Assembly: GCF_001306915.1 (NCBI RefSeq)
Contig: NZ_LJTC01000006.1
Coordinates: forward strand, 169,650 to 233,649
From: Pseudoalteromonas lipolytica
GTDB lineage: Bacteria > Pseudomonadota > Gammaproteobacteria > Enterobacterales > Alteromonadaceae
Length of the DNA: 64,000 nt
Direction: 5' to 3'
The notes beneath the pieces were generated by a model. The model ran no database searches. It worked only from the letters and a program-made list of their open reading frames with translations, and was not told the origin of the DNA. Below are positions 18,536 through 28,179 of the stretch, one piece after another (within the stretch, counting starts at the first letter, position 1; every line of letters begins with the position of its first letter). The position numbers and the translations under genes are program-made.

Positions 18536-19051
18536 ATGATCTCAAAAGAAGTCGCTAGAATTGTGCGTGTTGATCATGCAGGTGAATTTGGGGCGATAAG
18601 CATTTATAAGGCTCAGTTATTTGTCGCTAAGTTTTTATATCAAGATATCTCTGTACAGCTTAAAGAAATGCTAAATCATGAAATCGAGCATTTCAAAACT
18701 TTTGATTGTTGGTTAAAGGAACATAAAGTACGGCATTGCCACGCAATCTGGTTTTGGTCTTTGGGTGGTTATTGTTTAGGTTTGATTACTGCTTTATTTG
18801 GCCGTAAAGCAATTTGGGTGTGTACAGAAGCCGTTGAATCAACGGTTCTTCATCATCTAGAATGGCAATTAAGCTATTTAGAGAAAAATAATAAAAGCGC
18901 ATATCAAACGGTACTAAGCATTCAACAAGATGAAATTGAACACCAGAACCTAGGCAAAGTGAATGGTTCAAGTTCACTTTATTATTCACCAATCAGATTA
19001 GTCGTTAAGCACTCCACTAAATTTGCTATTTGGCTTTCGACTAAGTTGTAA
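18536..19051 (+). CDS. coq7: Coq7-type demethoxyubiquinone hydroxylase
   Basis: A 171-aa member of the Coq7 family of di-iron ferritin-like monooxygenases, which hydroxylate 5-demethoxyubiquinol in ubiquinone synthesis. Iron ligand motifs appear in order: VDHAGEFGAISIYKAQ, NHEIEHFKTF (E-x-x-H), CTEAVESTVLHHLEWQ and QQDEIEHQNLG (second E-x-x-H). It is slightly shorter than many bacterial homologues but all ligand motifs are kept. It starts one base after the lipoprotein gene, so coupling is likely. Confidence 0.88.
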   Translation: MISKEVARIVRVDHAGEFGAISIYKAQLFVAKFLYQDISVQLKEMLNHEIEHFKTFDCWLKEHKVRHCHAIWFWSLGGYCLGLITALFGRKAIWVCTEAVESTVLHHLEWQLSYLEKNNKSAYQTVLSIQQDEIEHQNLGKVNGSSSLYYSPIRLVVKHSTKFAIWLSTKL

Positions 19052-19074
19052 AACTAAAAAATAAGGATAATTAA

Positions 19075-19488
19075 ATGAGAGTTTGTTTGCTGATTTTGTT
19101 TTCGTTGCCATTTATCGTTTGTTCGGCTCAGTCTGAGCCAAATGCAGAATTAGAATTTGAACGGTTCTATAATGCATTGAAAATGGATGAAATCTTCAAT
19201 GGCCTTGGTGGTATTGTAGAGATCGATACAAAGCAAATATTAGCAGATACACTAAAAGATTTACCTGAAAGTCAAAAGCAATTGTTGATAAATGCGATGG
19301 GGACATCGGTATTGGCAGAGCCAACAGACATGAGTGCCGCCAAGATGGCTTTTAAGCTTAAAATTCTTAGTTTATTATCACCACAAGAGCTTAAAATAGC
19401 AGCAGATTTTTATTCAACAAATATTGGTTTAAAAGCGCATAGAGCCATAATCGAGGCGGAAGTAGCTGCTTCGAACTTTTTAGATTAA
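19075..19488 (+). CDS. Exported DUF2059-like protein
   Basis: A 137-aa protein with signal peptide RVCLLILFSLPFIVCSAQS. The mature helical part contains LLSPQELKIAADFYSTNIGLKAHRA, which resembles the DUF2059 pattern (L-S-x-x-E-L-x-x-x-x-x-F-Y-x-S/T-x-x-G). The function is unknown; a periplasmic location is expected. AATAAGGA precedes the ATG. It follows the Coq7 gene by 23 bases and is probably cotranscribed. No terminator is evident before the ttcA promoter. Confidence 0.65.
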   Translation: MRVCLLILFSLPFIVCSAQSEPNAELEFERFYNALKMDEIFNGLGGIVEIDTKQILADTLKDLPESQKQLLINAMGTSVLAEPTDMSAAKMAFKLKILSLLSPQELKIAADFYSTNIGLKAHRAIIEAEVAASNFLD

Positions 19489-19644
19489 TTGTTGTTTCAT
19501 ATAAATTATTTAGTAAATCCAGAAAACACCACTTAACCTGTTTTAAATATAAATAACCTGAATCCTTAACCTTCATTCCCAAAGCGCTGTGCTGTACGTG
19601 GTATCTCTACAAGAGAAGCGTTTTAATTATCCCACGCTAATCAT

Positions 19645-19672
19645 TTCAACTCGCTCAAAAAGTCCGTATAAT
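19645..19672 (+). promoter_or_regulatory. Candidate sigma70 promoter for ttcA
   Basis: TTCAAC (19645-19650), a 16-base spacer and a perfect TATAAT (19667-19672) lie about 58 bases before the ttcA start codon. The -10 is strong and the -35 weak. Confidence 0.5.
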
Positions 19673-19730
19673 CCACGCCGAACTTTTTACTATGAAACAT
19701 GGCTTACTAAAGCCTGTATGAGCAGAGCAA

Positions 19731-20624
19731 ATGAATCAAACTGATACTAGAAAAGAAACTCTTGAATTTAATAAACTTCAAAAGCGTCTAAGAAGGCATG
19801 TTGGTACCGCGATTACTGATTATAACATGATCGAAGACGGTGATGTTGTTATGGCATGTATCAGTGGTGGTAAAGATTCTTTTGCAATGCTAGATATTTT
19901 GCTTAATTTACAAAAAGCAGCGCCGATTAAATTTGAAGTTATTGCGGTAAACCTTGATCAGAAGCAGCCTGGTTTTCCTGAGCACATTTTGCCTGATTAC
20001 TTTGAGACGCTAAATATTCCGTATTACATCGTTGATAAAGATACTTACTCAGTAGTAAAAGAAAAAGTACCAGAGGGCAAAACAACCTGTGGTCTGTGTT
20101 CACGACTTCGTCGCGGCACACTTTATTCATTTGCAGAAAAAATTGGTGCAACCAAACTAGCACTTGGTCATCACATGGATGATATCGTTGAGACAATGTT
20201 CTTAAATATGTTCCATGGTTCACGACTAAAAGCGATGCCACCAAAATTACGCTCTGATGATGAACGTAACGTGGTCATTCGTCCGTTGTCATATTGCCGT
20301 GAAAAAGATTTAATTAAATACGCCGAGCACAAAGACTTCCCGATCATTCCTTGTAATTTATGTGGCTCACAAGAAAACCTGCAGCGTCAATCAATCAAAG
20401 CGATGCTGACAGAGTGGGATAAAAAAACTCCAGGTCGTGTTGAGAGTATCTTTAAGTCTTTACAAAATGTTAGCCCAAGCCAGCTTGCAGACAGAAACTT
20501 ATTTGATTTTGAAAATTTACCACTTGATAGAGAAGGCAATCGTGAAAGCTATGACTTTAGCGAGGCGGTGGTCTCATCAACAAACATTGATGAATCATTA
20601 TTTATTGATGTAACAAATATATAA
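19731..20624 (+). CDS. ttcA: tRNA 2-thiocytidine(32) synthetase TtcA
   Basis: A 297-aa PP-loop enzyme that thiolates cytidine 32 of certain tRNAs using an iron-sulfur cluster. The ATP-binding PP-loop is [13 protein letters not shown] (SGGKDS at 45-50). The cluster cysteines are in [12 protein letters not shown] and a second pair in [28 protein letters not shown] is also diagnostic. Length matches the E. coli protein closely. It is monocistronic, between its own TATAAT promoter and a strong terminator. Confidence 0.95.
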   Translation: MNQTDTRKETLEFNKLQKRLRRHVGTAITDYNMIEDGDVVMACISGGKDSFAMLDILLNLQKAAPIKFEVIAVNLDQKQPGFPEHILPDYFETLNIPYYIVDKDTYSVVKEKVPEGKTTCGLCSRLRRGTLYSFAEKIGATKLALGHHMDDIVETMFLNMFHGSRLKAMPPKLRSDDERNVVIRPLSYCREKDLIKYAEHKDFPIIPCNLCGSQENLQRQSIKAMLTEWDKKTPGRVESIFKSLQNVSPSQLADRNLFDFENLPLDREGNRESYDFSEAVVSSTNIDESLFIDVTNI

Positions 20625-20644
20625 AACTCTTAAACTGTATATAT

Positions 20645-20671
20645 AAAAAAGCCCCAAATAGGGGCTTTTTT
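20645..20671. terminator. Bidirectional terminator between ttcA and uspE
   Basis: An 11-bp stem (AAAAAAGCCCC / GGGGCTTTTTT) with a 5-base loop sits between convergent genes; A and T tracts on both sides allow use in both directions. Confidence 0.9.
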
Positions 20672-20688
20672 AATATCTATTCAATAGG

Positions 20689-21612
20689 TTATTTAGCAAG
20701 TGGGCTTACATAGCCGTCTGGTTTTAGTGCTAATACATCGCAGTCAAGGCTATCAATAACATGCTCTGCTGTGTTACCGACAAGCGCTGCACTTAAGCCA
20801 GTACGTCCAACTGTACCAATCACTACTAATTCGCTGTTGAGGCGTGCAGCCACATCAGGAATAACATCTTCAGGTAAACCTTCTTCAATATGGCAATGAG
20901 CTTGGTCAATATCAAAGCCTTCAGCTAATGAAAGCGTTGATTCAAAGTGATGTTTTTTAACTGATTCGTTGTAAACACCAGGGTTAAACTCAGGAATTTC
21001 AATAGCGATATTAACTGGCGTTGCTGGGTAGGCATTCACAAGGTTAAGCGTTGCGTTGGCTAAATCACAAATGAAACGAGCGTCATTAATAATACGTTTA
21101 TTAAGTTCAAGGTGTTGTTCATTCTCACTCACGGCGTTTACAGCAGCTAAAATATTGCCTTTTGCCGGCCACTCTTTTTCTTTAACAAGCAATACTGGAG
21201 CAGGGCACTTACGAATGAGGTGCCAGTCAGTTGGGGTGAAAATAACAGACTTAAGTGTGTCGTGTTGATGGGTGCCTTTGACAACAAGGTCAAAACCATC
21301 GTTGATCACGGTATTGATAATGGCTTCGTAAGGGCGGTTATGCCAAACCACACAGCTATCAATGGTAAGCTCTGGGTAAAGGGCAATCTGCTCGTTTAAC
21401 CATTCTTGGCGGTCTTTTATTACGGCTTCGCGCATTGCTTCACGCTCATCAGCAGAAAGCATTGTGGTCATTTCATAAGAGAAGTCGTAGATACTGAGGA
21501 AAGCGGTGATGGTCGCGCCAGATTTTTTGGCTAGATCAATTGAGCGGCTTAAACTATGTTGCTGCTCTTTGGTTGGGTCTATAACTGCTAAAATTCGTTT
21601 AATTGCGTCCAT
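20689..21612 (-). CDS. uspE: Universal stress protein UspE
   Basis: A 307-aa tandem universal stress protein with two Usp domains (ILAVIDPTKEQQHSLSRSIDLAKK ... ; second half ending in LVVIGTVGRTGLSAALVGNTAEHVID). The GTVGRTG stretch matches the G-x2-G-x9-G(S/T) ATP-type motif region. The ATG at 21610-21612 is chosen because AAGGAG precedes it by 6 bases. E. coli uspE is also next to fnr; here fnr is the upstream neighbour on the same strand, 102 bases away. It is involved in stress tolerance and motility or aggregation in E. coli; that is family knowledge. Confidence 0.9.
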   Translation of the reverse strand: MDAIKRILAVIDPTKEQQHSLSRSIDLAKKSGATITAFLSIYDFSYEMTTMLSADEREAMREAVIKDRQEWLNEQIALYPELTIDSCVVWHNRPYEAIINTVINDGFDLVVKGTHQHDTLKSVIFTPTDWHLIRKCPAPVLLVKEKEWPAKGNILAAVNAVSENEQHLELNKRIINDARFICDLANATLNLVNAYPATPVNIAIEIPEFNPGVYNESVKKHHFESTLSLAEGFDIDQAHCHIEEGLPEDVIPDVAARLNSELVVIGTVGRTGLSAALVGNTAEHVIDSLDCDVLALKPDGYVSPLAK

Positions 21613-21714
21613 GTGCTGCTCCTTAACTGTTCCGCAAAAAGTAGTACTTTGAGTGTAACCTAAATTTAGAACAGTTAAAGGGGCAAACAATATAAAGTTG
21701 CGTTAAATCAAACT

Positions 21715-22449
21715 CTATTTACATTTAATCGCTGCTGTTGCTGCAAGCGCTTGCTGGTCCAAAATGGTGATAAATTTGCCTTCAACTTTAATAAAGCCCG
21801 CTTTTTGGAAGCGGCTTAAAAGGCGGCTAATTGTTTCAACAGTAAGGCCTAAATAATTACCGATTTCACCACGTGTCATGGTTAAACGGAATTCTTTACG
21901 TGAGAAACCACGTTCACCAAAACGCTCTGCAAGATTATAAATAAAACTTGCTAGACGCTCTTCAGCTGACTTTTTATTGAGTAACAATAACATTTCTTGG
22001 TCGTAGTTAATCTCATTACTCATTAAACGCATAATTTGTTGGCGTAGCTTAGGTAATTTACCTGCTAATTCGTCTAGAGTATCGAATGGAATTTCACATA
22101 CCATTGAAGTTTCAAGGGCTTGCGAAAAGCTTTGATGAGCCATTTTGTTGATTGCATCGAAACCGACTAAATCACCAGCCAAGTGAAAGCCAGTAATTTG
22201 TTCATCACCTTGTTCAGACAAAGTATAAGACTTAAACGAGCCAGAGCGTACCGCATAAATAGCATTTAAGCTTTCGCCAGACTCAAATAAATAATCACCT
22301 TTGTGTAGAGGCTTTTTACGTTCGATGATTTCATCGAGACGATCCATTTCTTGACCGTTTAATGAAAATGGCAAACATAGCTGGCTGATACTGCAATTAT
22401 TACAGCTAATTGTGCATAAGCCTTTTGACTTGTTTTGTGAGAAGTCCAT
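21715..22449 (-). CDS. fnr: Fumarate/nitrate reduction regulator FNR
   Basis: A 244-aa oxygen-sensing regulator highly similar to E. coli FNR. The 4Fe-4S ligands are Cys16, Cys19 and Cys25 ([10 protein letters not shown]) plus Cys118 (SMVCEIP). The DNA recognition helix has the E-x-x-S-R signature ([13 protein letters not shown]), which reads TTGAT half-sites. It should activate the cbb3 oxidase and anaerobic genes when oxygen is low. It lies between uspE and the ccoS/ccoI/ccoH cluster on the same strand, and a matching box lies upstream of ccoN in this window. Confidence 0.95.
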   Translation of the reverse strand: MDFSQNKSKGLCTISCNNCSISQLCLPFSLNGQEMDRLDEIIERKKPLHKGDYLFESGESLNAIYAVRSGSFKSYTLSEQGDEQITGFHLAGDLVGFDAINKMAHQSFSQALETSMVCEIPFDTLDELAGKLPKLRQQIMRLMSNEINYDQEMLLLLNKKSAEERLASFIYNLAERFGERGFSRKEFRLTMTRGEIGNYLGLTVETISRLLSRFQKAGFIKVEGKFITILDQQALAATAAIKCK

Positions 22450-22485
22450 ACATCAAATCCATTCAAATAGGTTAACAACTTTAGG

Positions 22486-23157
22486 TTAATGAACTAACTT
22501 ATCGGTTGCTATAATTAATAAGTATATACCGTACCATATTATTACGCTGCCTAGAATAACCCTTATCCAAACATGGTTAAAAAGAGTATTTATTTTTTGA
22601 CTAACAAGACCAACACTGATCATTGCTGGAAAAGTTCCCAAAGCAAAAAATAACATTACGCCTGCACCGTGAAGAGCTGATGGGCTTGTGAGTGCCCAGG
22701 TTAACGCAGAATAAACTAGGCCACAGGGTAACCAACCCCACAAAGCGCCATAAAGCAAGGCTTTAGGGGTTGTATCGACCGGTAATAAAAAACGATTGAG
22801 TTTAGCTAAATGCTGCCATATGAGCGCCTTGCCTAGTTTTTCTAGCCACTGTAGGGTTGCCGCTAAGCGCATTATGTAAACCCCAACTAGTAGCATAAAA
22901 ATACCACTCAAAAAAGACAAAGCTACCGATATACTGGTATTTTGCGCCGCGAAGCGACTACTAATTCCAGCTACGAGTGCACCGGCCAGCATATAACTGA
23001 GTGCTCGGCCTAGGTTGTATGCAACCGAAAAGCTTACTGCTCGATTTTTGTTGGCAGCAAGTTGTAAACTACTGGCAATGCCGCCACACATAGCTAGGCA
23101 GTGACCACTGCCTAACAAGCCCATTATAAATGCACTAATAAACAGCGGATCAATCAT
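22486..23157 (-). CDS. SafE/TauE-like permease linked to cbb3 assembly genes
   Basis: A 223-aa integral membrane protein with about six helices. The N-terminus (AFIMGLLGSGHCLAMCGGIASSLQ) and the inner repeat (LLYGALWGWLPCGLVYSAL) match the TauE/SafE-like family often found beside ccoS; the GHCxxMCGG and PCGLVYS cysteines are conserved and may bind metal. A role in copper supply or export to the oxidase is a common proposal but unproved. It overlaps ccoS by 8 bases, so it is part of the ccoH-I-S transcript. Confidence 0.83.
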   Translation of the reverse strand: MIDPLFISAFIMGLLGSGHCLAMCGGIASSLQLAANKNRAVSFSVAYNLGRALSYMLAGALVAGISSRFAAQNTSISVALSFLSGIFMLLVGVYIMRLAATLQWLEKLGKALIWQHLAKLNRFLLPVDTTPKALLYGALWGWLPCGLVYSALTWALTSPSALHGAGVMLFFALGTFPAMISVGLVSQKINTLFNHVWIRVILGSVIIWYGIYLLIIATDKLVH

Positions 23158-23317
23158 TACTTTTGTTATGCTGCTCTTTATCGTCTTCGAACAGAATACT
23201 GTGACCCTGTTTATTTAAATCAGAAAACTGCTCGCTTTTTACAGCCCAAAAGAATACCCCAATTGCAATTAGCACAAATAAAATGGCAATTGGGATAAGC
23301 ATATAGATGATACTCAT
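23150..23317 (-). CDS. ccoS: cbb3 oxidase assembly protein CcoS
   Basis: A 55-aa single-helix membrane protein (YMLIPIAILFVLIAIGVFFWAVKSEQFSDL), the classic CcoS pattern with W-A-V-K-S/x-x-Q-F-D/S-L after the helix. It is needed for cofactor insertion into cbb3 oxidase in other bacteria. The ATG at 23315-23317 overlaps the ccoI stop by 4 bases, and its end overlaps the permease gene by 8 bases. Confidence 0.9.
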   Translation of the reverse strand: MSIIYMLIPIAILFVLIAIGVFFWAVKSEQFSDLNKQGHSILFEDDKEQHNKSND

Positions 23318-25689
23318 AGTTTTAATAACCTTAATGAGTTGGTAATAACCAAAATGGAGCTTGCAGACATACCGATGACGGCCATCCAAGGAGCAACGAG
23401 CCCAAGGGCTGCCAGAGGTAAGATCGAACCATTGTAAATAAGTGACAATGCCAAGTTTTGCTTAACAATACGGCGCGTCTTTTTCGAGACAGTAAGCAAA
23501 TGTTCTATAGCCGTTAGATCACTATTGAGTAATACCACATCAGCACTATTTTTGGAAATATCAGCGCCGGTTTCCATTGCGATAGATAAATGGGCACTGG
23601 CAAATACCGGGCTGTCATTCACGCCATCACCCACCATAGCAACAATGGCACCTTTAGCTGCCAATGTTTCAACATGGGCTTGTTTATCGCGAGGGCTGCA
23701 TGCTGCATGCACGGTATCTAAATTTAGCTGTTTTGCAATTCGCTCACCACTGTTAGAGGCATCGCCCGTTAACATATGGCATTTGAGCTGTTGTGAATGA
23801 AGTGTAGTAACCAGTTTTTCTGCGTTATCACGTAAGCTGTCTGCTAAGTAAAAGCGCGCAATGACTTGTTTATCGATATACAAGGTTGCTTGAGCATCAG
23901 CTTTTTCGGTATCAAACCAACCGCTTTTACCTATCGCAAGGTGTTGATCATTGAGTAAAGCGGTAATGCCTTTACCCGGTTCGATAGTCACATTCTCAAT
24001 AGGGTTTATTGAGTCGTTGAAACCAGCAAATGCATTAGCTATAGGGTGCTCAGAGAAGCTTTCAAGTTGGGCAGATAAGCGTAATGCATCAGCTTCACTG
24101 TACTGGCTGTTTACTAGCTCAACGCGTTCAATGGTAAAGCGACCTTGCGTTAAGGTACCTGTTTTATCAAAGGCGATATCAGTTAATTGTGGTAGCGTTT
24201 CTAATACGTGGGCTTGCTTAATTAAAATCCCACGCTTTGTTAAGCTTGCAACTGCACAAGTTAGGGCAGTTGGAATCGCTAAACTAAGCGCACAAGGGCA
24301 GGTAGCAACAAGTACAGAAATAGTCACCCAAAAGGCATGCTCGGGGTCTATTTGATACCAACCAATCGCTGTTATTGAGGCAAATACTAATAAGCAGGCA
24401 ACAAACCACTGTGCTACTTTATCTGTGATCTCAACTAATCGCGGGCGTTTGGTTAACGCTGTGTGTTGCAACTTAATAATTTGATTAAGCAGGGTATTTT
24501 GACCGATTTTGTTGATCTCAATACTGATAACGCCATCGTGATTAATAGTACCTGCGTAAACTTGATGACTGATAAACTTGTTAACGGGTTGATGCTCGCC
24601 CGTCATCATTGCTTCATCAACGGTTGTTTGACCTTTTGTAACAATACCATCAGCAGGAATGGTTTCACCTGCTTTGATCAACACAACATCACCCAGTTTT
24701 AGTTTTTTGGCCGCAATTATCGATTCTTGGTTATTCTCATCGATAATACGAGCTGTAAGAGGCAGTAACTTTTGCAAGTTAGCGGTAAATTCACTGGCTT
24801 TTAAACGGGCTCTAAATTCTAAATATTTACCTAATAATAATAAGAAGGTAAACATACAGATAGATTCAAAATAAACTTCGCCAACCGACATTAATGTGGC
24901 ATAACAGCTTGCCCCATAAGCACCAAAAATCGCTAATGAGACGGGTAAATCCATATTCAGCTGTTTGGCTTTTAAACCATTAATAGCATTGGTTAAGAAT
25001 GGCAGGGCACTGTAAAGAATTACAGGAGATGCAAGTACTAAGCTTATCCAGCGAAAATACTGCTCGAAGTTCTCTTCCATGCCAGAGAACATGCCAAAAT
25101 ACATAGCGAAAGCAAACATCATTACTTGCATGGTCATCAGACCGGCAACCCCTAAACGGCGGATATAAGCTTTCGCGGCTTGTTGTTTTTGGCTCGCTTC
25201 AAGGTCTGCCTGAAACGGGTAGGCTTTATAGCCGATTTCATGTAATGAGGTGATAATTTGGCTAAGCGGTGTAACCGATTTATCCCATTGTATCATGGCA
25301 CGGTTGGTCGAAGTATTTACATCAACACGTTTGATTGCTTTTAAGTTAAGTAGTTGTTTTTCGATTAACCAAGCACAGGCAGCACAGGTGATGCCTTCAA
25401 CCGTTAATAGTACTTCTGATAAATCATTAGTGGCTGAAATAAACTCGTCTTGAATATCTTCGTTATCGTAACTTTTAATCAACTCGAGTTGCTCTGGAAC
25501 AAGCTGTTCAACTTTACCAGAGCGAACAGTTCTAAATTTATAATAATCGGTCATGCCTTGGGCGACGATATTCTCAGCAACCGTTTGGCAACCAATACAA
25601 CACATAGGTTGTGCCTTACCGTCTATTTCGACAGTCGCATTAAAGCCTTTTGGCACACTTTCAAGACAATGAAAGCAATTATCGGACAT
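23314..25689 (-). CDS. ccoI: Copper-transporting P-type ATPase CcoI/FixI
   Basis: A 791-aa P1B-type ATPase that delivers copper for cbb3 oxidase assembly. The N-terminus has a Cys-rich region (CFHCLE at 5-10, CCIGC at 30-34) and a heavy-metal domain (GITCAACAWL, Cys102 and Cys105). The membrane metal site is TCPCALSLA, the phosphorylation site is DKTGTLTQG, and the hinge is MVGDGVNDSPVF. The extra N-terminal Cys cluster is typical of the FixI subgroup. It lies 9 bases after ccoH and overlaps ccoS by 4. Confidence 0.94.
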   Translation of the reverse strand: MSDNCFHCLESVPKGFNATVEIDGKAQPMCCIGCQTVAENIVAQGMTDYYKFRTVRSGKVEQLVPEQLELIKSYDNEDIQDEFISATNDLSEVLLTVEGITCAACAWLIEKQLLNLKAIKRVDVNTSTNRAMIQWDKSVTPLSQIITSLHEIGYKAYPFQADLEASQKQQAAKAYIRRLGVAGLMTMQVMMFAFAMYFGMFSGMEENFEQYFRWISLVLASPVILYSALPFLTNAINGLKAKQLNMDLPVSLAIFGAYGASCYATLMSVGEVYFESICMFTFLLLLGKYLEFRARLKASEFTANLQKLLPLTARIIDENNQESIIAAKKLKLGDVVLIKAGETIPADGIVTKGQTTVDEAMMTGEHQPVNKFISHQVYAGTINHDGVISIEINKIGQNTLLNQIIKLQHTALTKRPRLVEITDKVAQWFVACLLVFASITAIGWYQIDPEHAFWVTISVLVATCPCALSLAIPTALTCAVASLTKRGILIKQAHVLETLPQLTDIAFDKTGTLTQGRFTIERVELVNSQYSEADALRLSAQLESFSEHPIANAFAGFNDSINPIENVTIEPGKGITALLNDQHLAIGKSGWFDTEKADAQATLYIDKQVIARFYLADSLRDNAEKLVTTLHSQQLKCHMLTGDASNSGERIAKQLNLDTVHAACSPRDKQAHVETLAAKGAIVAMVGDGVNDSPVFASAHLSIAMETGADISKNSADVVLLNSDLTAIEHLLTVSKKTRRIVKQNLALSLIYNGSILPLAALGLVAPWMAVIGMSASSILVITNSLRLLKL

Positions 25690-25698
25690 TAGAGTTTA

Positions 25699-26190
25699 CT
25701 ACTTATATTCAGGGCTAATCGAAATCGTTTTATCAGTTGGTAAAATGACATCTTCTTTAAGTTTCCAACTGTTATCGATTGGTTCAATAAACACTGTGTA
25801 TGCACCGTCAACATGGGTGTCGAGTAGGGCAGTAAAATCGCCATGGGCGTTTTTCATTAAGCTTACATCAAAGTCATTGGCTTTAATGGTGCGATGATAA
25901 AAAGACATTTTTAAAGAGTGAACATTGCTTGCATCACCCTTGGTGAAAGTGAATGTTACTTTGTCGTCTGCAACATTTAAATCGCCATGTAAGTAAAGTG
26001 CTTTTGCTTTATTAAATTTGCTGAGTTCAAGGTTAATTGCCTTGCCTTTTTTATAATAATCGTCAACAACCATATCTGGGCCGTTGCCAATTGCCATATA
26101 AATAAGACCAGCACAGCCGATGATAGCTGCAAGAGGAAAAGAGATTAAAAACCATGGCCAAAAGTTTTTATACCAAGGAGTGGGTTTCAT
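25699..26190 (-). CDS. ccoH: cbb3 assembly protein CcoH/FixH
   Basis: A 163-aa protein with one N-terminal transmembrane helix (FLISFPLAAIIGCAGLIYMAI) and the FixH signature MVVDDYYKKGKAIN after it. The periplasmic part is beta-rich. FixH/CcoH stabilises the nascent cbb3 complex in other bacteria. It is the first gene of the ccoH-ccoI-ccoS-permease group and is separated from ccoP by a strong terminator. No ccoG gene is found between ccoP and ccoH. Confidence 0.9.
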   Translation of the reverse strand: MKPTPWYKNFWPWFLISFPLAAIIGCAGLIYMAIGNGPDMVVDDYYKKGKAINLELSKFNKAKALYLHGDLNVADDKVTFTFTKGDASNVHSLKMSFYHRTIKANDFDVSLMKNAHGDFTALLDTHVDGAYTVFIEPIDNSWKLKEDVILPTDKTISISPEYK

Positions 26191-26250
26191 AGTACTTATA
26201 CCTTTAAAAACGTTGTACGCATTTTATCGGATTTAAAAGCAAAAGACTAA

Positions 26251-26278
26251 AAAAAAGCCTCCAGATGGAGGCTTTTTT
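26251..26278 (-). terminator. Terminator between ccoP and ccoH
   Basis: A 12-bp perfect stem (AAAAAAGCCTCC / GGAGGCTTTTTT) with a 4-base loop lies just past the ccoP stop and separates the structural and assembly genes into two transcripts. Confidence 0.9.
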
Positions 26279-26339
26279 GATCTTAATTAATCTATTGAAT
26301 TAAAAGATTAATTGTTTATACATTTTATTAACCGCGTGG

Positions 26340-27305
26340 TTATTTATCTTGCGATAAGCTGTAAACGTACGCTGTTAATAAGTGAACTTTATCTTCACCT
26401 AAAATGTCTTTCCATGCTGGCATTACACCGGCGCGGCCATTGATTAGTGTTTCTTCAACAGCACGTTTAGAACCACCGTATAACCAGATGTTATCTGTTA
26501 GGTTAGGTGCACCAAATGGTAAGTTGTGTGCAACTGAACCTTTACCGTCAGCACCGTGACACGCAGCACACATTGCAAACTTAGCAGCACCTGCAGCAGC
26601 GTCTTTTTGGTTAACAGTACGGCCAGAAAGGCTAAGTACGTGAGCAGTCATTTCTTTAATGCCTTGCTCGCCAAGCGCATCACCCCAAGGTGGCATCGCA
26701 GCAACACGACCGTAAAGAAGTGTTTCTTTGATCTTGTCCGGTGAACCGCCGTATAACCAATCGTTATCTGTTAGGTTAGGGAAGCCTTGACCACCACGTG
26801 CATCTGAACCATGACATTGTGCACAGTTTTGAGAGAATAAACGTTGACCAATCTCAAGCGCTTTTTCGTCTTTAACTAGTGTTTCAATATCTTGTTTTGC
26901 GAATGACTCAAAGATTGGGCCAAAACGCTCATCAGCAGCGATAAATTCTTGGTCTAATTGAACGTTCTCACCGTTAGCTAATGCTTGTTCAGTCGCTTCT
27001 TTAGACTCAGCTAAAGAGGTAATACCTTGGTTAGAACTTGTCCATTTACCTAAACCTTCCCAGTTACCTAAACCTGGGTAAGCAGCAAGGTAGTATACAG
27101 ACCAAATAAATGTCGCGAAGAACATATAAGTCCACCATTTTGGTAGTGGGTTGTTAAGTTCTTCAATGCCGTCAAATTCGTGACCACAGCTTTCGCCTTC
27201 TTTCACACCTGCGTAGTTTTTTAAGTTCCACAGAAGTAGGCCGAAGATGATAGCAAGACACGCTAGGGTTAATACAATAACCCATATACTCCAAAAGCTA
27301 GTCAT
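26340..27305 (-). CDS. ccoP: cbb3-type cytochrome c oxidase subunit III (CcoP)
   Basis: A 321-aa membrane-anchored dihaem cytochrome c. Two N-terminal helices are followed by two class I cytochrome domains with haem sites CAQCH (161-165) and CAACH (246-250). Distal Met ligands lie in VAAMPPWGD and AGVMPAWKD. The two domains are near-duplicates (NLTDNDWLYGGSP, NLTDNIWLYGGSK). It passes electrons to the catalytic subunit CcoN. The start overlaps the ccoQ stop by 4 bases. Confidence 0.95.
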   Translation of the reverse strand: MTSFWSIWVIVLTLACLAIIFGLLLWNLKNYAGVKEGESCGHEFDGIEELNNPLPKWWTYMFFATFIWSVYYLAAYPGLGNWEGLGKWTSSNQGITSLAESKEATEQALANGENVQLDQEFIAADERFGPIFESFAKQDIETLVKDEKALEIGQRLFSQNCAQCHGSDARGGQGFPNLTDNDWLYGGSPDKIKETLLYGRVAAMPPWGDALGEQGIKEMTAHVLSLSGRTVNQKDAAAGAAKFAMCAACHGADGKGSVAHNLPFGAPNLTDNIWLYGGSKRAVEETLINGRAGVMPAWKDILGEDKVHLLTAYVYSLSQDK

Positions 27306-27487
27306 TTCTCAGACTCCTTTTCCTCATTAGAGATTGTGTTGTTGTGTTTTTTTTCATCTTCAAATATGGCATTAGCAGCATCGTCAAAACGGCGTTTGCT
27401 ACGCTTGCTGTATGCCCATACAACAATCACAATAAACAGTACTAAAATTACCAGAGTCAAAATGCCTCTGTATGTTCCGTAATCCAT
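27302..27487 (-). CDS. ccoQ: cbb3 oxidase subunit CcoQ
   Basis: A 61-aa protein with one N-terminal helix (GILTLVILVLFIVIVVWAYS) and a basic/acidic tail (KRSKRRFDDAANAIFEDEK), the usual CcoQ architecture. It stabilises the oxidase in other bacteria. It lies 5 bases after ccoO and overlaps ccoP by 4. Confidence 0.9.
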   Translation of the reverse strand: MDYGTYRGILTLVILVLFIVIVVWAYSKRSKRRFDDAANAIFEDEKKHNNTISNEEKESEK

Positions 27488-27492
27488 AATAA

Positions 27493-28167
27493 TTACTTCA
27501 AGTGTGTGCCAAGCTGTTGTAAGTAAGCGATTAGAGCTTGCATTTCAGTTGCACCTTGACCACCGTTCATGGCTTCGATTTTCGCAATGTCAGCTTGTAG
27601 CTCTTCGTCACTTCCGTAACCTTTACCGTCGTAACGGTCGCTCGCTTTATCAATTCCGAAGCTATCACGGAATATTTGAAGCTTTTTAAGTGTATGGGTC
27701 GTATCGACTCTGTTTTCGTCTAACCAAGGAAACGCTGGCATGTTTGACTCAGGAACCACTGCACGTGGATCCATTAAGTGAGCATGGTGCCAATCGTCTG
27801 AGTAACGCTCACCAACACGCGCTAAGTCAGGACCAGTACGCTTAGAACCCCATTGGAATGGGTGATCCCATACTGACTCACCAGCTACAGAGTAGTGACC
27901 GTAACGCTCAACTTCGTCACGGAAAGGACGAATCATTTGTGAGTGACAGTTGTAACAACCTTCACGCACGTAGATATCACGGCCTTCCATTTCTAACGCT
28001 GTAAGAGGGCGTAAGCCATCAACAGGTTTAGTCGTATCGTCTTGGAACATTAGTGGAGTAATCTCAACTAATGCACCAAAGCTGATTGCAAAGACAGTCA
28101 AGATAGCCATTAGGCCAACGTTCTTTTCGACTATTTCGTGTTTGTTTTGTGAATTATTATTGCTCAT
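27493..28167 (-). CDS. ccoO: cbb3-type cytochrome c oxidase subunit II (CcoO)
   Basis: A 224-aa monohaem cytochrome c with one N-terminal transmembrane helix ([20 protein letters not shown]). The haem motif is CYNCH (71-75) in the family sequence [23 protein letters not shown], and the axial Met is in [10 protein letters not shown]. It is cotranscribed with ccoN, 12 bases away. Confidence 0.95.
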   Translation of the reverse strand: MSNNNSQNKHEIVEKNVGLMAILTVFAISFGALVEITPLMFQDDTTKPVDGLRPLTALEMEGRDIYVREGCYNCHSQMIRPFRDEVERYGHYSVAGESVWDHPFQWGSKRTGPDLARVGERYSDDWHHAHLMDPRAVVPESNMPAFPWLDENRVDTTHTLKKLQIFRDSFGIDKASDRYDGKGYGSDEELQADIAKIEAMNGGQGATEMQALIAYLQQLGTHLK

Positions 28168-28179
28168 CGTGCTACTCCA

